Source of the DNA: Streptomyces sp. NBC_01306
GTDB taxonomy: Bacteria > Actinomycetota > Actinomycetes > Streptomycetales > Streptomycetaceae
Reading direction: 5' to 3'
Assembly (NCBI RefSeq): GCF_026340465.1
Contig: NZ_JAPEPC010000001.1
Coordinates: forward strand, 1,178,001 to 1,242,000
Length of the DNA stretch: 64,000 nt
In this document: in pieces, positions 8,840-17,192 of the stretch
Position numbering within the stretch: the stretch's first letter is position 1
Layout of the letters: the number at the start of each line of letters is the position of its first letter
Program-made: the position numbers and the translations under genes
The notes under the pieces: generated by a model
The model's input: the letters and a program-made list of their open reading frames with translations, nothing else
Databases searched by the model: none
Told to the model about the DNA's origin: nothing

Positions 8840-9796
8840 GTGCCCGACCGCCGTCCCGTTCCCAGCTGTTGCATGCCGCGAGGCGGCGGCGCTACCCGGG
8901 CGACACCCCTGGTGCCACCGGCTCGACGTGGCAGCGGCGAGGGCATGGCCCGAATTCCCGGCGGCCCGTTCCTGATGGGCGGCCAGGACAGCCACACTCT
9001 GCACGCCGACGGCGAAGGCCCGGTCCGGGAGGTACACGTGGCCCCGTTCCTCATCGACATTCACGCCGTCACCAACGACGCCTTCCGCGCTTTCGCCGAG
9101 GACAGCGGCTATGCCACCGATGCCGAACGGATCGGCTGGTCATACGTCTTCGCCGGCTTCCTGCCCGACCGCCTTCGCCGAGGTGCGCCGAGTCCCGGCC
9201 ACAGCCCGTGGTGGTGCGCGGTGCCCGCCGCCACCTGGGCACGGCCCGAAGGGCCCGGCAGCAGCCTCGATGGCAGGGGCGACCACCCGGTGGTCCATGT
9301 GTCCTGGAACGATGCCACGGCATATGCGCACTGGGCGGGCAAACGCCTGCCCACGGAGGCGGAGTGGGAGTGCGCGGCACGCGGCGGCCTCGCCCAGCGC
9401 CGCTATCCCTGGGGCGACGAGCTGAACCCGGAGGGTGAGTACCGGTGCAACATCTGGCGCGGCCGCTTCCCCCATCACAGCACCGGCGACGACGGCTTCC
9501 ACGGCACCGCACCCGTCGACGCGTTCCGTCCCAACGGCTACGGACTGTTCAACATGGTCGGCAACATATGGGAGTGGTGCGCGGACTGGTGGACCACCGA
9601 CCACCACAGGCACGGGCTCACCGACCCGACAGGGCCCGCAAACGGGGCCGCCAAGGTCATCCGGGGCGGCTCCCACATGTGTCACGCCTCCTACTGCAAC
9701 CGCTATCGTGTCGCGGCACGCACCGCCAACACCCCCGACAGCTCCAGCGGCCACGCCGGATTCCGCTGCGCCCGCGACGTGCCGCGCCCAACCTGA
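8840..9796 (+). CDS. Formylglycine-generating enzyme (sulfatase-modifying factor)
   Basis: This 318-residue enzyme oxidises the sulfatase active-site Cys to C-alpha-formylglycine using O2 and copper. The FGE fold motifs are all present: IPGGPFLMGG, VVHVSWNDATAYAHWAGKRL, LPTEAEWE, GNIWEWCADWW. The catalytic Cys pair is Cys281/Cys286 in RGGSHMCHASYCNRYR, followed by TPDSSSGHAGFRC. GTG 8840 is chosen because GAGGTGAG sits just upstream; GTG 8831 is also in frame but overlaps that site. It differs clearly from the general Streptomyces FGE I remember, so it may be a dedicated partner of the sulfatase in this set. Confidence 0.93.
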   Translation: MPDRRPVPSCCMPRGGGATRATPLVPPARRGSGEGMARIPGGPFLMGGQDSHTLHADGEGPVREVHVAPFLIDIHAVTNDAFRAFAEDSGYATDAERIGWSYVFAGFLPDRLRRGAPSPGHSPWWCAVPAATWARPEGPGSSLDGRGDHPVVHVSWNDATAYAHWAGKRLPTEAEWECAARGGLAQRRYPWGDELNPEGEYRCNIWRGRFPHHSTGDDGFHGTAPVDAFRPNGYGLFNMVGNIWEWCADWWTTDHHRHGLTDPTGPANGAAKVIRGGSHMCHASYCNRYRVAARTANTPDSSSGHAGFRCARDVPRPT

Positions 9797-9925
9797 GATC
9801 CGCAAGGCCGGGCATTCCCTGGCCGGACTCCTGCCGAGACTTGGATCGCATGGGCCGAAAGACCGGGTTCAACACCTGGCCCCGCTCAACGGATCGATCC
9901 GGACACCACCACCCGAACCCGCAGG

Positions 9926-11254
9926 TCAGGCGGCCTTAGCGAGGGGCTCCAGAATCGCCACGCACTCCACGTGGTGCGTCATCGGGAACAGATCGAACGC
10001 CCGCAGCACCCGCACCTTGTACCCGCCCTCCCGGAAGTACGCCAGGTCCCGGGCCAGCGCTGCCGGGTCGCACGCGACGTACGCGATACGGCGGGCGCCC
10101 AGGGCCGACAGGTGCTTGACCGTCTGCTTGCCCGCGCCCGCTCGGGGCGGGTCCAGGACGATCAGGTCGGTCTCGGTGATGCCCGTGCGGGGCAGGGCCG
10201 CCTCGACCTTGCCGTGTTCGATGCGGACCCTCGGCAGTTCCTTCAGGTTGTGCCTGGCGTCCTCGCATGCGCGCTTGGAGGACTCGATGCCGAGCACCGC
10301 GCCCTGCTCGCCGACCCGTTCGGCGATGGCGCCCGCGAACAGGCCGACTCCGCAGTACAGGTCGAGCGCCGTGTCGCCCTTGCGGGGCATCAGGCCCTGC
10401 ATCACGGCCTTCAGCAGAGTGTCGGCCGCCTGCGGGTGGACCTGCCAGAAGCCGCCCATGCCGACGCGGTACGTGCGGCCGTCGGCCCGTTCGCGGACGA
10501 AGGGGCGGCCGTGGACGCGGTGCACTCCCCCGTCGTGTTCCTCGACGCGCAGCACGGAGACCGGCTGGTCGAGCTCGACCAGCGGCAGCCGGCCGCCCGG
10601 CTTCGGGGTGAGGACGACCTGGCGGTCGCTGGAGCCGGTGGCCGCGATGGCCTCGACCGATGCCAGCTGCGGCCACTCGCGCTTCTCGATGCCCAGTTCC
10701 GTGACCCCCGGCGCCGCGATCATGCAGTGGTCGATCGGCTCGACCTCGTGCGAGCGGTGCTTGCGCAGCCCCGCCCTGCCCTGGTCGTCCACCGTGTACT
10801 GGACCCGGGTGCGCCACGCGGGCACCTCGCCCGCCGGCAGCTTGTCACCCTCGGCGGGCATCACGGTGCCGTCCCAGCCCGCTTCCTCCGGGGTCAGGCC
10901 CGCCAGCCGCTGGAGCTGCTCGGCGATCACTTCGCCCTTGAGCCTGCGCTGTGCGCCCGGCTTGGCGTGCTGCCAGTCGCAGCCGCCGCACCGGCCGGGG
11001 CCGGCGAAGGGGCACGGGGCCTCGACCCGGTCCTTGGACGCCTCGATGATCCGGACGGCGTCGGCCCGCAGGAAGCGTGAGCTCTCCTCGCCGTCGGTCA
11101 CCCGGGCGACGACCTTCTCGCCGGGCAGGGTGTGCCGTACGAAGAGGACTCGGCCCTCCTCGTTGCGGGCGATGCAGTGGCCGCCGTGCGCGACGGGGCC
11201 GACCTCGACCTCGTACTCCTCCCCGACCAGCGATGACGTGGGTTCTGTCTGCAT
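9926..11254 (-). CDS. Class I SAM-dependent RNA (uracil-5-)-methyltransferase, TRAM domain
   Basis: This 442-residue TrmA/RlmD-type enzyme methylates C5 of a uridine in rRNA or tRNA. An N-terminal TRAM domain (about residues 10-65) precedes a cluster CPFAGPGRCGGCDWQHA, consistent with a [4Fe-4S] site. The SAM site LDLYCGVGLFAG, DPPRAGAGKQ and YVACDPAALARD follow; the last contains the catalytic Cys. ATG 11254 (MQTEPTSS) gives the family N-terminus, while the frame extends a further 14 codons. It lies directly downstream of the K+ transporter gene on the same strand, as in Rv2689c/Rv2690c of M. tuberculosis. Which base it modifies is not determined. Confidence 0.9.
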   Translation of the reverse strand: MQTEPTSSLVGEEYEVEVGPVAHGGHCIARNEEGRVLFVRHTLPGEKVVARVTDGEESSRFLRADAVRIIEASKDRVEAPCPFAGPGRCGGCDWQHAKPGAQRRLKGEVIAEQLQRLAGLTPEEAGWDGTVMPAEGDKLPAGEVPAWRTRVQYTVDDQGRAGLRKHRSHEVEPIDHCMIAAPGVTELGIEKREWPQLASVEAIAATGSSDRQVVLTPKPGGRLPLVELDQPVSVLRVEEHDGGVHRVHGRPFVRERADGRTYRVGMGGFWQVHPQAADTLLKAVMQGLMPRKGDTALDLYCGVGLFAGAIAERVGEQGAVLGIESSKRACEDARHNLKELPRVRIEHGKVEAALPRTGITETDLIVLDPPRAGAGKQTVKHLSALGARRIAYVACDPAALARDLAYFREGGYKVRVLRAFDLFPMTHHVECVAILEPLAKAA

Positions 11255-11375
11255 GGCGGGGGGACTCCAGAAGATCAAAAGGGAACAGCCGGACAACGAC
11301 CCACCAGTCTACGTGGGTGTTGCCCGGCTGTTCACCAGTCGCCGCCGGATGCAGGCGGAACGCCGGCAGAACAGA

Positions 11376-11395
11376 CCGGGCCGGTGCCGGCCCGG
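11376..11395 (-). terminator. GC-rich hairpin after the K+ transporter gene
   Basis: CCGGGCCGG and CCGGCCCGG flank a two-base loop, just after the permease stop codon. A second, longer imperfect stem (11283-11333, with arms starting GAACAGCCGG) follows before the methyltransferase start. Together they may attenuate read-through. Confidence 0.6.
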
Positions 11396-11404
11396 CCCGT
11401 CCGC

Positions 11405-13525
11405 TCAGCTCTCGCCCTTCGGCCCCTTCGTGTCCTTCGTGTCCTTCGTACTCTTGGCGCCCTTCGCGCCCTTCCCTGCGGCAGCGCCCACGGGCTCCTC
11501 GGGCCGCCTGGCCACCGGGCCCCGGCGCACCGCGCCCGGCGCGTTCCAGTCGGCCCGCTTCTTCGCGCGCTTCTTCGCGAGTTCCGAGGACTCCAGCTGG
11601 TACGGGACCGAGGTCACCATGACACCGGGGGTGAAGAGCAGCCGCCCCTTCAGGCGCAGGGCGCTCTGGTTGTGCAGGACGTGCTCGTACCAGTGCCCCA
11701 CCACGTACTCGGGGATGTAGATGGAGACCACGTCCCGCGGGCTCTCGCGCCGCAGGCCCCGTACGTACTCGATGATCGGCCGGGTGATCTCCCGGTACGG
11801 GGAGTCCAGGATCTTCAGCGGCACATTGATGCCGCGCCGCTCCCAGTCCTCCTTGAGCGCCTTCGTCTCGGCCGGGTCCACGCCGATGGAGAGCGCCTCC
11901 AGGCGGTCGGAGCGCATCAGCTTCGCGTAACCGAGCGCGCGCAGCGTCGGCTTGTGGAGCTTGGAGACCAGCACGATCGAGTGGACGCGCGACGGGCGCA
12001 GGCTGTCGTCGGACGGCTCGTCCGGCGCCGCGATCTCCTCGGCCACCCGGTCGTAGTGCTTGCGGATCGCGGTCATGGTCCCGAAGAAGATCACCATGCC
12101 GAGCAGGGCGACCCAGGCGCCGTGGGTGAACTTGGTGGCCAGGACGACGACCAGCACCAGACCGGTGAAGAAGGCGCCGAAGGCGTTGATCGCACGCGAA
12201 CGGATCATGTGGCGGCGCTTGTTGGGGTCCTTCTCCGTCGCCAGGTGGCGGTTCCAGTGCCGGACCATGCCGGTCTGGCTGAGGGTGAAGGAGACGAACA
12301 CGCCGACGATGTACAGCTGGATCAGCCGTGTCGAGTCGGCGCCGTAGATCACCACGAGCAGCACGGCGGCGCCCGCCAGCAGCACGATGCCGTTGGAGAA
12401 GGCCAGCCGGTCGCCCCGGGTGTGCAGCTGGCGCGGCAGGTAGCGGTCCTGGGCGAGGATCGAACCGAGCAGCGGGAAGCCGTTGTACGCGGTGTTGGCG
12501 GCCAGGAAGAGGACCAGCGCCGTCGCCGCGGCGAGGACCACGAACAGGAAGGTGCCGTTGCCGAACACGGCGGCGGCCACCTGCGAGATCACCGGGTCCT
12601 GGTTGTAGCCGGACCCCACCGGGACACCGTGGTTGAGCAGATCGGTGGCGGGGTTGGACGCCATCCGCACGTTGGTGGCCATGGCGAGGCCGATGATTCC
12701 GCAGAACATCGTGACGGCCAGGATGCCCATCAGCGCCAGCGTGGACGCGGCGTTCTTGCTCTTCGGCTTGCGGAAGGCCGGTACGCCGTTGCTGATCGCC
12801 TCGACGCCGGTGAGCGCCGCACAGCCGGAGGAGAAGGCCCGCAGCAGCAGGAAGACCATGGCGAAGCCGCTGAGGCCGCCCCGCTCGGCGTGGATCGTGA
12901 AGTCCGCGGTCGGGGCCTTCATGGTGTCGCCGAGCACGAACCCCCTGAAGGCGCCCCACGCGATCATGATGAAGACGCCGGCGACGAAGACGTACGTAGG
13001 AATAGCGAAAAGCTTCCCCGATTCCTTCACACCGCGCAGGTTCATCAGGGTCAGCAACACGATGATCGCGACGGCGCAGAACACCTTGTGCTCGACGACG
13101 AAGGGGATCGCCGAGCCGAGGTTCTCGACGCCGGAGGCGATCGACACCGCGACGGTGAGGACGTAGTCGACGAGCAGGGCGCTGGCCACGGTGAGCCCGG
13201 CCTTCGGCCCGAGGTTGGTGGTGGCGACCTCGTAGTCACCGCCGCCGCTCGGGTAGGCGTGCACGTTCTGCCGGTAGGACGCCACCACGGTGAACATCAG
13301 CACCACAACGGCGACCGCGATCCACGGGCTGAAGTGGTAGGCCGACACACCCGCTACGGAGAGGACGAGCAGCACTTCTCCCGGGGCGTACGCCACCGAG
13401 GACAGGGGGTCGGAGGCGAAGACGGGAAGCGCGATGCGTTTGGGGAGAAGGGTCTCGCCCAGCTTGTCGCTGCGCAGCGCCCGGCCGATCAGGATGCGTT
13501 TGGGCACGTCGGTCAGTTTGGACAC
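11405..13525 (-). CDS. APC-superfamily potassium transporter, KimA-like
   Basis: This 706-residue protein has about twelve membrane spans in its first 480 residues, with LPVFASDPLSSVAYAPGE near the N-terminus and YPSGGGDYEVATTNLGP. Both are typical of the KimA/YdaO branch of the APC superfamily (H+-coupled K+ import). A cytoplasmic C-terminal domain of about 200 residues follows, as in KimA, where it binds c-di-AMP in Bacillus. The extreme C-terminus is a lysine-rich low-complexity tail (TKDTKDTK). It starts with GTG and diverges from two TrkA-like genes, the arrangement known for Rv2690c with ceoB/ceoC. Older annotations call this family amino-acid permease; context favours potassium. Confidence 0.82.
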   Translation of the reverse strand: MSKLTDVPKRILIGRALRSDKLGETLLPKRIALPVFASDPLSSVAYAPGEVLLVLSVAGVSAYHFSPWIAVAVVVLMFTVVASYRQNVHAYPSGGGDYEVATTNLGPKAGLTVASALLVDYVLTVAVSIASGVENLGSAIPFVVEHKVFCAVAIIVLLTLMNLRGVKESGKLFAIPTYVFVAGVFIMIAWGAFRGFVLGDTMKAPTADFTIHAERGGLSGFAMVFLLLRAFSSGCAALTGVEAISNGVPAFRKPKSKNAASTLALMGILAVTMFCGIIGLAMATNVRMASNPATDLLNHGVPVGSGYNQDPVISQVAAAVFGNGTFLFVVLAAATALVLFLAANTAYNGFPLLGSILAQDRYLPRQLHTRGDRLAFSNGIVLLAGAAVLLVVIYGADSTRLIQLYIVGVFVSFTLSQTGMVRHWNRHLATEKDPNKRRHMIRSRAINAFGAFFTGLVLVVVLATKFTHGAWVALLGMVIFFGTMTAIRKHYDRVAEEIAAPDEPSDDSLRPSRVHSIVLVSKLHKPTLRALGYAKLMRSDRLEALSIGVDPAETKALKEDWERRGINVPLKILDSPYREITRPIIEYVRGLRRESPRDVVSIYIPEYVVGHWYEHVLHNQSALRLKGRLLFTPGVMVTSVPYQLESSELAKKRAKKRADWNAPGAVRRGPVARRPEEPVGAAAGKGAKGAKSTKDTKDTKGPKGES

Positions 13526-13760
13526 GGTGAGGATCGTAAGCGTTCGATATAGGGGACGCGCACCCCCACCCCCTCATCGCCACGGGCTCGTCACGGCGGA
13601 ACTTCCCCCTCCTTGTCAGAGGCTCCCCGCACAGGGCTCCCCACCCGCACCGCGCGTGTGTAGCTTGGCCGCTTGTCTGAGAGTCTTTATTCCTCGGCCG
13701 GGGCCATTTTCCGGTGGAACAGTTATGACCGAAAATTTACGGACGTGTGGAAGGACGGTC

Positions 13761-14429
13761 GTGCACATCGTCATCATGGGCTGCGGGCGAGTGGGAGCCG
13801 CTCTCGCGCAGACCCTGGAACAGCAGGGGCACACGGTCGCAGTCATCGACCAGGACCCCACGGCCTTCCGCCGTCTGGGCGCCGGGTTCGGCGGTCGCCG
13901 GGTCACCGGAGTCGGATTCGACCAGGACACCCTCCGTGAAGCGGGTGTCGAGGAGGCCGGTGCGTTCGCCGCGGTGAGCAGCGGGGACAACTCGAACATC
14001 ATCGCGGCGCGGGTCGCCCGCGAGATGTTCGGGATCGAGAACGTCGCCGCCCGCATCTACGACCCCCGCCGTGCCGAGGTCTACCAGCGCCTGGGCATCC
14101 CGACCGTCGCGACGGTCCGCTGGACCGCCGACCAGATGCTGCGGCGGCTGCTGCCGTCCGGCGCCGAACCGCTGTGGCGCGATCCGAGCGGGGGTGTGCA
14201 GCTCGCGGAGGTGCATACGTCGGCTGCCTGGATCGGCCGCAAGATCAGCCAGCTCCAGGAGGAGACGGGCGTGCGCGTCGCGTTTCTCACACGTCTGGGG
14301 GAGGCGACGCTGCCCACGTCCCGGACTGTGCTCCAGGAGGGTGATCTGGTGCACGTCATGATGCACACGGCCGAGGTCGAAAAGGTCGAAGCGGCCTTCG
14401 CCCGAGGTCCCGAGGAGGGCGGTCACTGA
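13761..14429 (+). CDS. TrkA-type RCK protein (K+ uptake regulatory subunit), first of pair
   Basis: This 222-residue RCK protein has a Rossmann N-domain (VHIVIMGCGRVGAAL, the GxGxxG nucleotide site) that binds NAD(H) or ATP, plus a C-terminal RCK_C domain. It is the counterpart of mycobacterial CeoB. GTG 13761 is chosen for the GGAAGGA site five bases upstream. ATG 13725 would add 12 residues including a TTA leucine codon. The stop overlaps the next start by one base (TGATG), so the two proteins are co-translated. No TrkH/KtrB pore gene is in the window. The neighbouring KimA-like transporter may be the partner. Confidence 0.88.
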   Translation: MHIVIMGCGRVGAALAQTLEQQGHTVAVIDQDPTAFRRLGAGFGGRRVTGVGFDQDTLREAGVEEAGAFAAVSSGDNSNIIAARVAREMFGIENVAARIYDPRRAEVYQRLGIPTVATVRWTADQMLRRLLPSGAEPLWRDPSGGVQLAEVHTSAAWIGRKISQLQEETGVRVAFLTRLGEATLPTSRTVLQEGDLVHVMMHTAEVEKVEAAFARGPEEGGH

Positions 14430-15106
14430 TGCGTGTGGCTATTGCCGGGGCCGGCGCGGTGGGGCGTTCCATCGCGGGTGAGCTGCTGGAGAACGGGCAC
14501 GAGGTCCTGCTGGTCGACAAGGCGCCCACCGCCATCTCGGTGGAGCGGGTGCCGCTGGCCGAGTGGCTGCTCGCGGACGCCTGCGAGATCACCTCGCTGG
14601 ACGAGGCGGCGCTGCAGCGGTGCAACGTGGTGATCGCCGCGACCGGTGACGACAAGGTCAACCTGGTGGTCTCGCTGCTCGCGAAGACGGAGTACGGGGT
14701 ACCGCGGGTCGTGGCCCGGGTGAACAACCCGAAGAACGAGTGGCTGTTCAACGAGTCCTGGGGCGTCGATGTCGCGGTCTCCACGCCGCGGCTGATGTCG
14801 GCGCTGGTCGAGGAGGCCGTGAGCGTCGGCGATCTCGTACGGCTGCTGCGCTTCAGCCACGGTGACGCCAACCTCGTCGAGCTGACGCTGCCGCCCGAGT
14901 CGGCGCTGGCCGGTACCCAGGTCAGTGATGTGGCGTGGCCCGAGGACACCTCGCTGGTCACCATCATCCGCGGCACGCGCGTCCTGACGCCGAGTCCGGA
15001 GGAGACCCTGGAGGCGGGCGACGAGCTGCTGTTCGTGGCCGCGCAAGCGCGCGAGGAGCAGTTGGAGGACCTGCTGTCGGTACGCCGGGAGGGCGCGGCC
15101 GGGTAA
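14429..15106 (+). CDS. TrkA-type RCK protein, second of pair
   Basis: This 225-residue RCK protein has MRVAIAGAGAVGRSIAGEL (GxGxxG site) and a C-terminal RCK_C segment with VSDVAWPEDTSLVTIIRG. It is the counterpart of CeoC. A pair of unequal TrkA-like subunits probably forms a hetero-octameric gating ring that senses nucleotide or c-di-AMP. It is translationally coupled to the previous gene and closed by a strong terminator. Confidence 0.88.
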   Translation: MRVAIAGAGAVGRSIAGELLENGHEVLLVDKAPTAISVERVPLAEWLLADACEITSLDEAALQRCNVVIAATGDDKVNLVVSLLAKTEYGVPRVVARVNNPKNEWLFNESWGVDVAVSTPRLMSALVEEAVSVGDLVRLLRFSHGDANLVELTLPPESALAGTQVSDVAWPEDTSLVTIIRGTRVLTPSPEETLEAGDELLFVAAQAREEQLEDLLSVRREGAAG

Positions 15107-15150
15107 CCGCTCCGGCCAGGAGCCGTACCGTACGGGCTGCCCGCACAGCG

Positions 15151-15185
15151 GAACGCCGTACCGGGATCGATCCGGTACGGCGTTC
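15151..15185 (+). terminator. Strong hairpin terminator after the TrkA pair
   Basis: GAACGCCGTACCGG and CCGGTACGGCGTTC form a perfect 14-bp stem around a 7-base loop. It lies between the convergent TrkA operon and DUF3159 gene, so it can serve both strands. Confidence 0.85.
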
Positions 15186-15256
15186 GGCGTGTGCGGGGTT
15201 GCTGTGTGCGGTGGCCGTGTACGGGTGGCCGTGCGGCTCTGTGCCGGCGCCGCCGG

Positions 15257-15994
15257 TCAGGCCTCGCCGCGCTGTGTCTCGGCGGCCGCGGCCGCCTTCC
15301 GGGCCTTCTCGGCCTCTTCCTCGGCTTCCATCTCCGCGAACACGTCGATGGGCGGCGGCGCCTTCGCCAGGAAGACCCAGGTGAGGTAGACCGCGAGCAG
15401 GAACGGCGGGATCTTCAGCGCGATCAGCACCCAGCCGAACTGCGTGGTGTCGGCCCACCAGTACAGCGGGAAGAGGATCGCGCACTTGGCGAGGAGGATC
15501 AGCCCCCAGGCCCAACTCGACTTCGCGTACGCCGACTTGCGACCGGGGTTGCGGTTGCGCCAGGAGAGGTTCTCCTTGAAGACCGGCCCGAGGATCACCC
15601 CGATCAGCGGGAAGCCGACCGCCGCCGTGACGAGGTAGGCGAGAGCCAGGCCCAGCGTGTAGAGCATGCCCGGCAGATAGAAGTCCTTGGCGTTGCCGGT
15701 CATCATCGCGAAGACCACACCGAACGCGACGCCGAAGACGCCGCTGAAGGCGTGCTTGACGGTGTCCCTGCGGACCAGCCGCACCACGACGAGCACCAGG
15801 GAGACCGCGACGGCGGCGATCGCGGAGGTCTTCAGGTCCTTGTTGATCGTGAAGATGGTCACGAACAGCAGGCCCGGGAGCACGGTCTCCACCATGCCCC
15901 GCACTCCGCCGAAGGCTTCGAAGAGAGCTGCCTCCGTGACGGCTCTGGCGGCGGTGTCCTGGTCGGTTGTGGTCGGCTTGTCGAGAGACGTCAC
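15257..15994 (-). CDS. DUF3159 family membrane protein
   Basis: This 245-residue integral membrane protein has about six hydrophobic spans, starting with GMVETVLPGLLFVTIFTINK. A conserved loop SWRNRNPGRKSAYAKSSW lies between spans. The highly charged C-terminal tail (EMEAEEEAEKARKAAAAAE) is probably helical. The family is confined to actinobacteria and has no established function. Its place next to the TrkA pair is conserved, which hints at a link to ion homeostasis, but nothing in the sequence proves that. It ends three bases before the next upstream gene on this strand, so the two are likely co-transcribed. Confidence 0.85.
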   Translation of the reverse strand: MTSLDKPTTTDQDTAARAVTEAALFEAFGGVRGMVETVLPGLLFVTIFTINKDLKTSAIAAVAVSLVLVVVRLVRRDTVKHAFSGVFGVAFGVVFAMMTGNAKDFYLPGMLYTLGLALAYLVTAAVGFPLIGVILGPVFKENLSWRNRNPGRKSAYAKSSWAWGLILLAKCAILFPLYWWADTTQFGWVLIALKIPPFLLAVYLTWVFLAKAPPPIDVFAEMEAEEEAEKARKAAAAAETQRGEA

Positions 15995-15997
15995 CGG

Positions 15998-16381
15998 CTA
16001 CTCCTGTCCGAGCGGTCGCAGTTCGTATTTGGGGTTGAACAGCACCCGCCGGCCGTGGCTCATGGAGATCCGGCCGGAGGCGATCAGCTTGCGGCCGGGC
16101 TCTATGCCGACGATCGAGCGCCGCCCCAGCCACACCACGTCCAGCGGGGCCGTGCCGTCGAACAGCTCGGCCTCCAGGGCGGGCACTCCGGCCCGGGGAC
16201 GCAGGGTGACCGTGCGCAAGGTACCAGTCACCTTGACGATCTCGCGGTCGGTGCACTCGGAGATCCTGGTGCACCCGGTGGCCTGCGAGTCCTCCTGCAG
16301 CTCCGCGGAGTGCAGATCCTCCTGCGAGGTCGACAGCCGGTCGATCATCCGGCGGAAGCGGCCGGTCGGCTTAGCGCTCAT
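15998..16381 (-). CDS. OB-fold nucleic-acid-binding domain protein
   Basis: This 127-residue protein has RFRRMIDRLSTSQEDL at the N-terminus and an OB-fold body (VKVTGTLRTVTLRP, then ELFDGTAPLDVVWLGRR and RISMSHGRRVLFNPKYELR). Counterparts sit next to DUF3159 in many actinobacteria. It probably binds single-stranded nucleic acid, but the target is unknown. The start ATG 16381 leaves out a low-complexity extension of the frame. Only three bases separate its stop from the DUF3159 start. Confidence 0.82.
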   Translation of the reverse strand: MSAKPTGRFRRMIDRLSTSQEDLHSAELQEDSQATGCTRISECTDREIVKVTGTLRTVTLRPRAGVPALEAELFDGTAPLDVVWLGRRSIVGIEPGRKLIASGRISMSHGRRVLFNPKYELRPLGQE

Positions 16382-16493
16382 AGGTGAAGGGTACCGGGGG
16401 CCCGGTACCCGTTGCCCCCCGCTGTCCCATCCCTGCCGGCCCTCGCCGGCGCCTCCGCCTGTTGCCCTCACTCTCCCAGTGCTCGAAACCCTC

Positions 16494-17192
16494 TCAGTGC
16501 TCGAAGCGGTACCCCATGCCGGGCTCGGTGACGAAGTGCCTGGGGTGTGAGGGGTCGGCCTCCAGTTTGCGGCGCAGCTGGGCCATGTAGACGCGCAGAT
16601 AGTTGGTCTCCGTGCCGTACGAGGGGCCCCAGACCTCCTGGAGCAGCTGTTTCTGGCTGACCAGCCGGCCGGTGTTCCGTACGAGCACCTCCAGGAGGTG
16701 CCACTCGGTCGGCGTCAGGCGGACGTCGCGGCCCCCGCGCTGCACCTTCTTGGCCGCCAGGTCGACAGTGAACTCCGCGGTCTCCACCAGCGAGACGTCC
16801 TCGCCCCCCGCCCCGGAGTCCGGCCCGACGGGCTCGGCCCTGCGGACCGCGGCCCGCAGCCGGGCCAGCAGCTCGTCCATGCCGAAGGGCTTGGTGACGT
16901 AGTCGTCGGCGCCCGCGTCCAGCGCCTCGACCTTCTCGTCCGATGTGTGGCGGGCGGAGAGCACCAGGACGGGAACCCGGGTCCAGCCGCGCAGGCCCTT
17001 GATGACCTCCACACCGTCCATGTCGGGCAGCCCGAGGTCCAGGAGGACCACGTCGGGGTGGCGGGCGGCGGCCAGCCGGAGTGCGGTGGCCCCGTCCTGG
17101 GCGGCGTCCACCTCGTACTTGCGCGCCTTCAGGTTGATCACAAGGGCGCGCACAATCTGCGGATCGTCCTCGACCACGAGCACCCGGGTCAT
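16494..17192 (-). CDS. kdpE: Response regulator KdpE
   Basis: This 232-residue OmpR/PhoB-type regulator has a receiver domain with acidic pair ED(9,10), phospho-acceptor Asp52 in VVLLDLGLPDMDG and the conserved KPF. A winged-helix DNA-binding domain follows (LTPTEWHLLEVLVRN, then TNYLRVYMAQLRRKLE). KdpE activates the high-affinity K+ ATPase operon at low potassium. Its start overlaps the kdpD stop by four bases (ATGA), so sensor and regulator are coupled. The target operon lies 8.7 kb away and not adjacent as in E. coli. Confidence 0.93.
   Translation of the reverse strand: MTRVLVVEDDPQIVRALVINLKARKYEVDAAQDGATALRLAAARHPDVVLLDLGLPDMDGVEVIKGLRGWTRVPVLVLSARHTSDEKVEALDAGADDYVTKPFGMDELLARLRAAVRRAEPVGPDSGAGGEDVSLVETAEFTVDLAAKKVQRGGRDVRLTPTEWHLLEVLVRNTGRLVSQKQLLQEVWGPSYGTETNYLRVYMAQLRRKLEADPSHPRHFVTEPGMGYRFEH

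Noticed and set aside
9435..11720. Very long plus-strand open frame (about 760 codons)
   Set aside because: Product is Ser/Arg/Pro-rich, spans the FGE 3' end and the opposite-strand methyltransferase, and matches no domain; it is a GC-bias shadow.
10845..12959. Minus-strand 704-codon frame
   Set aside because: Out of frame with the KimA-like transporter and methyltransferase that occupy the same strand; Arg/Gly-rich shadow.
13526..13760. Possible c-di-AMP (ydaO-type) riboswitch between the K+ transporter and TrkA genes
   Set aside because: I looked for the conserved ydaO core and long pairing elements on both strands and did not see them.
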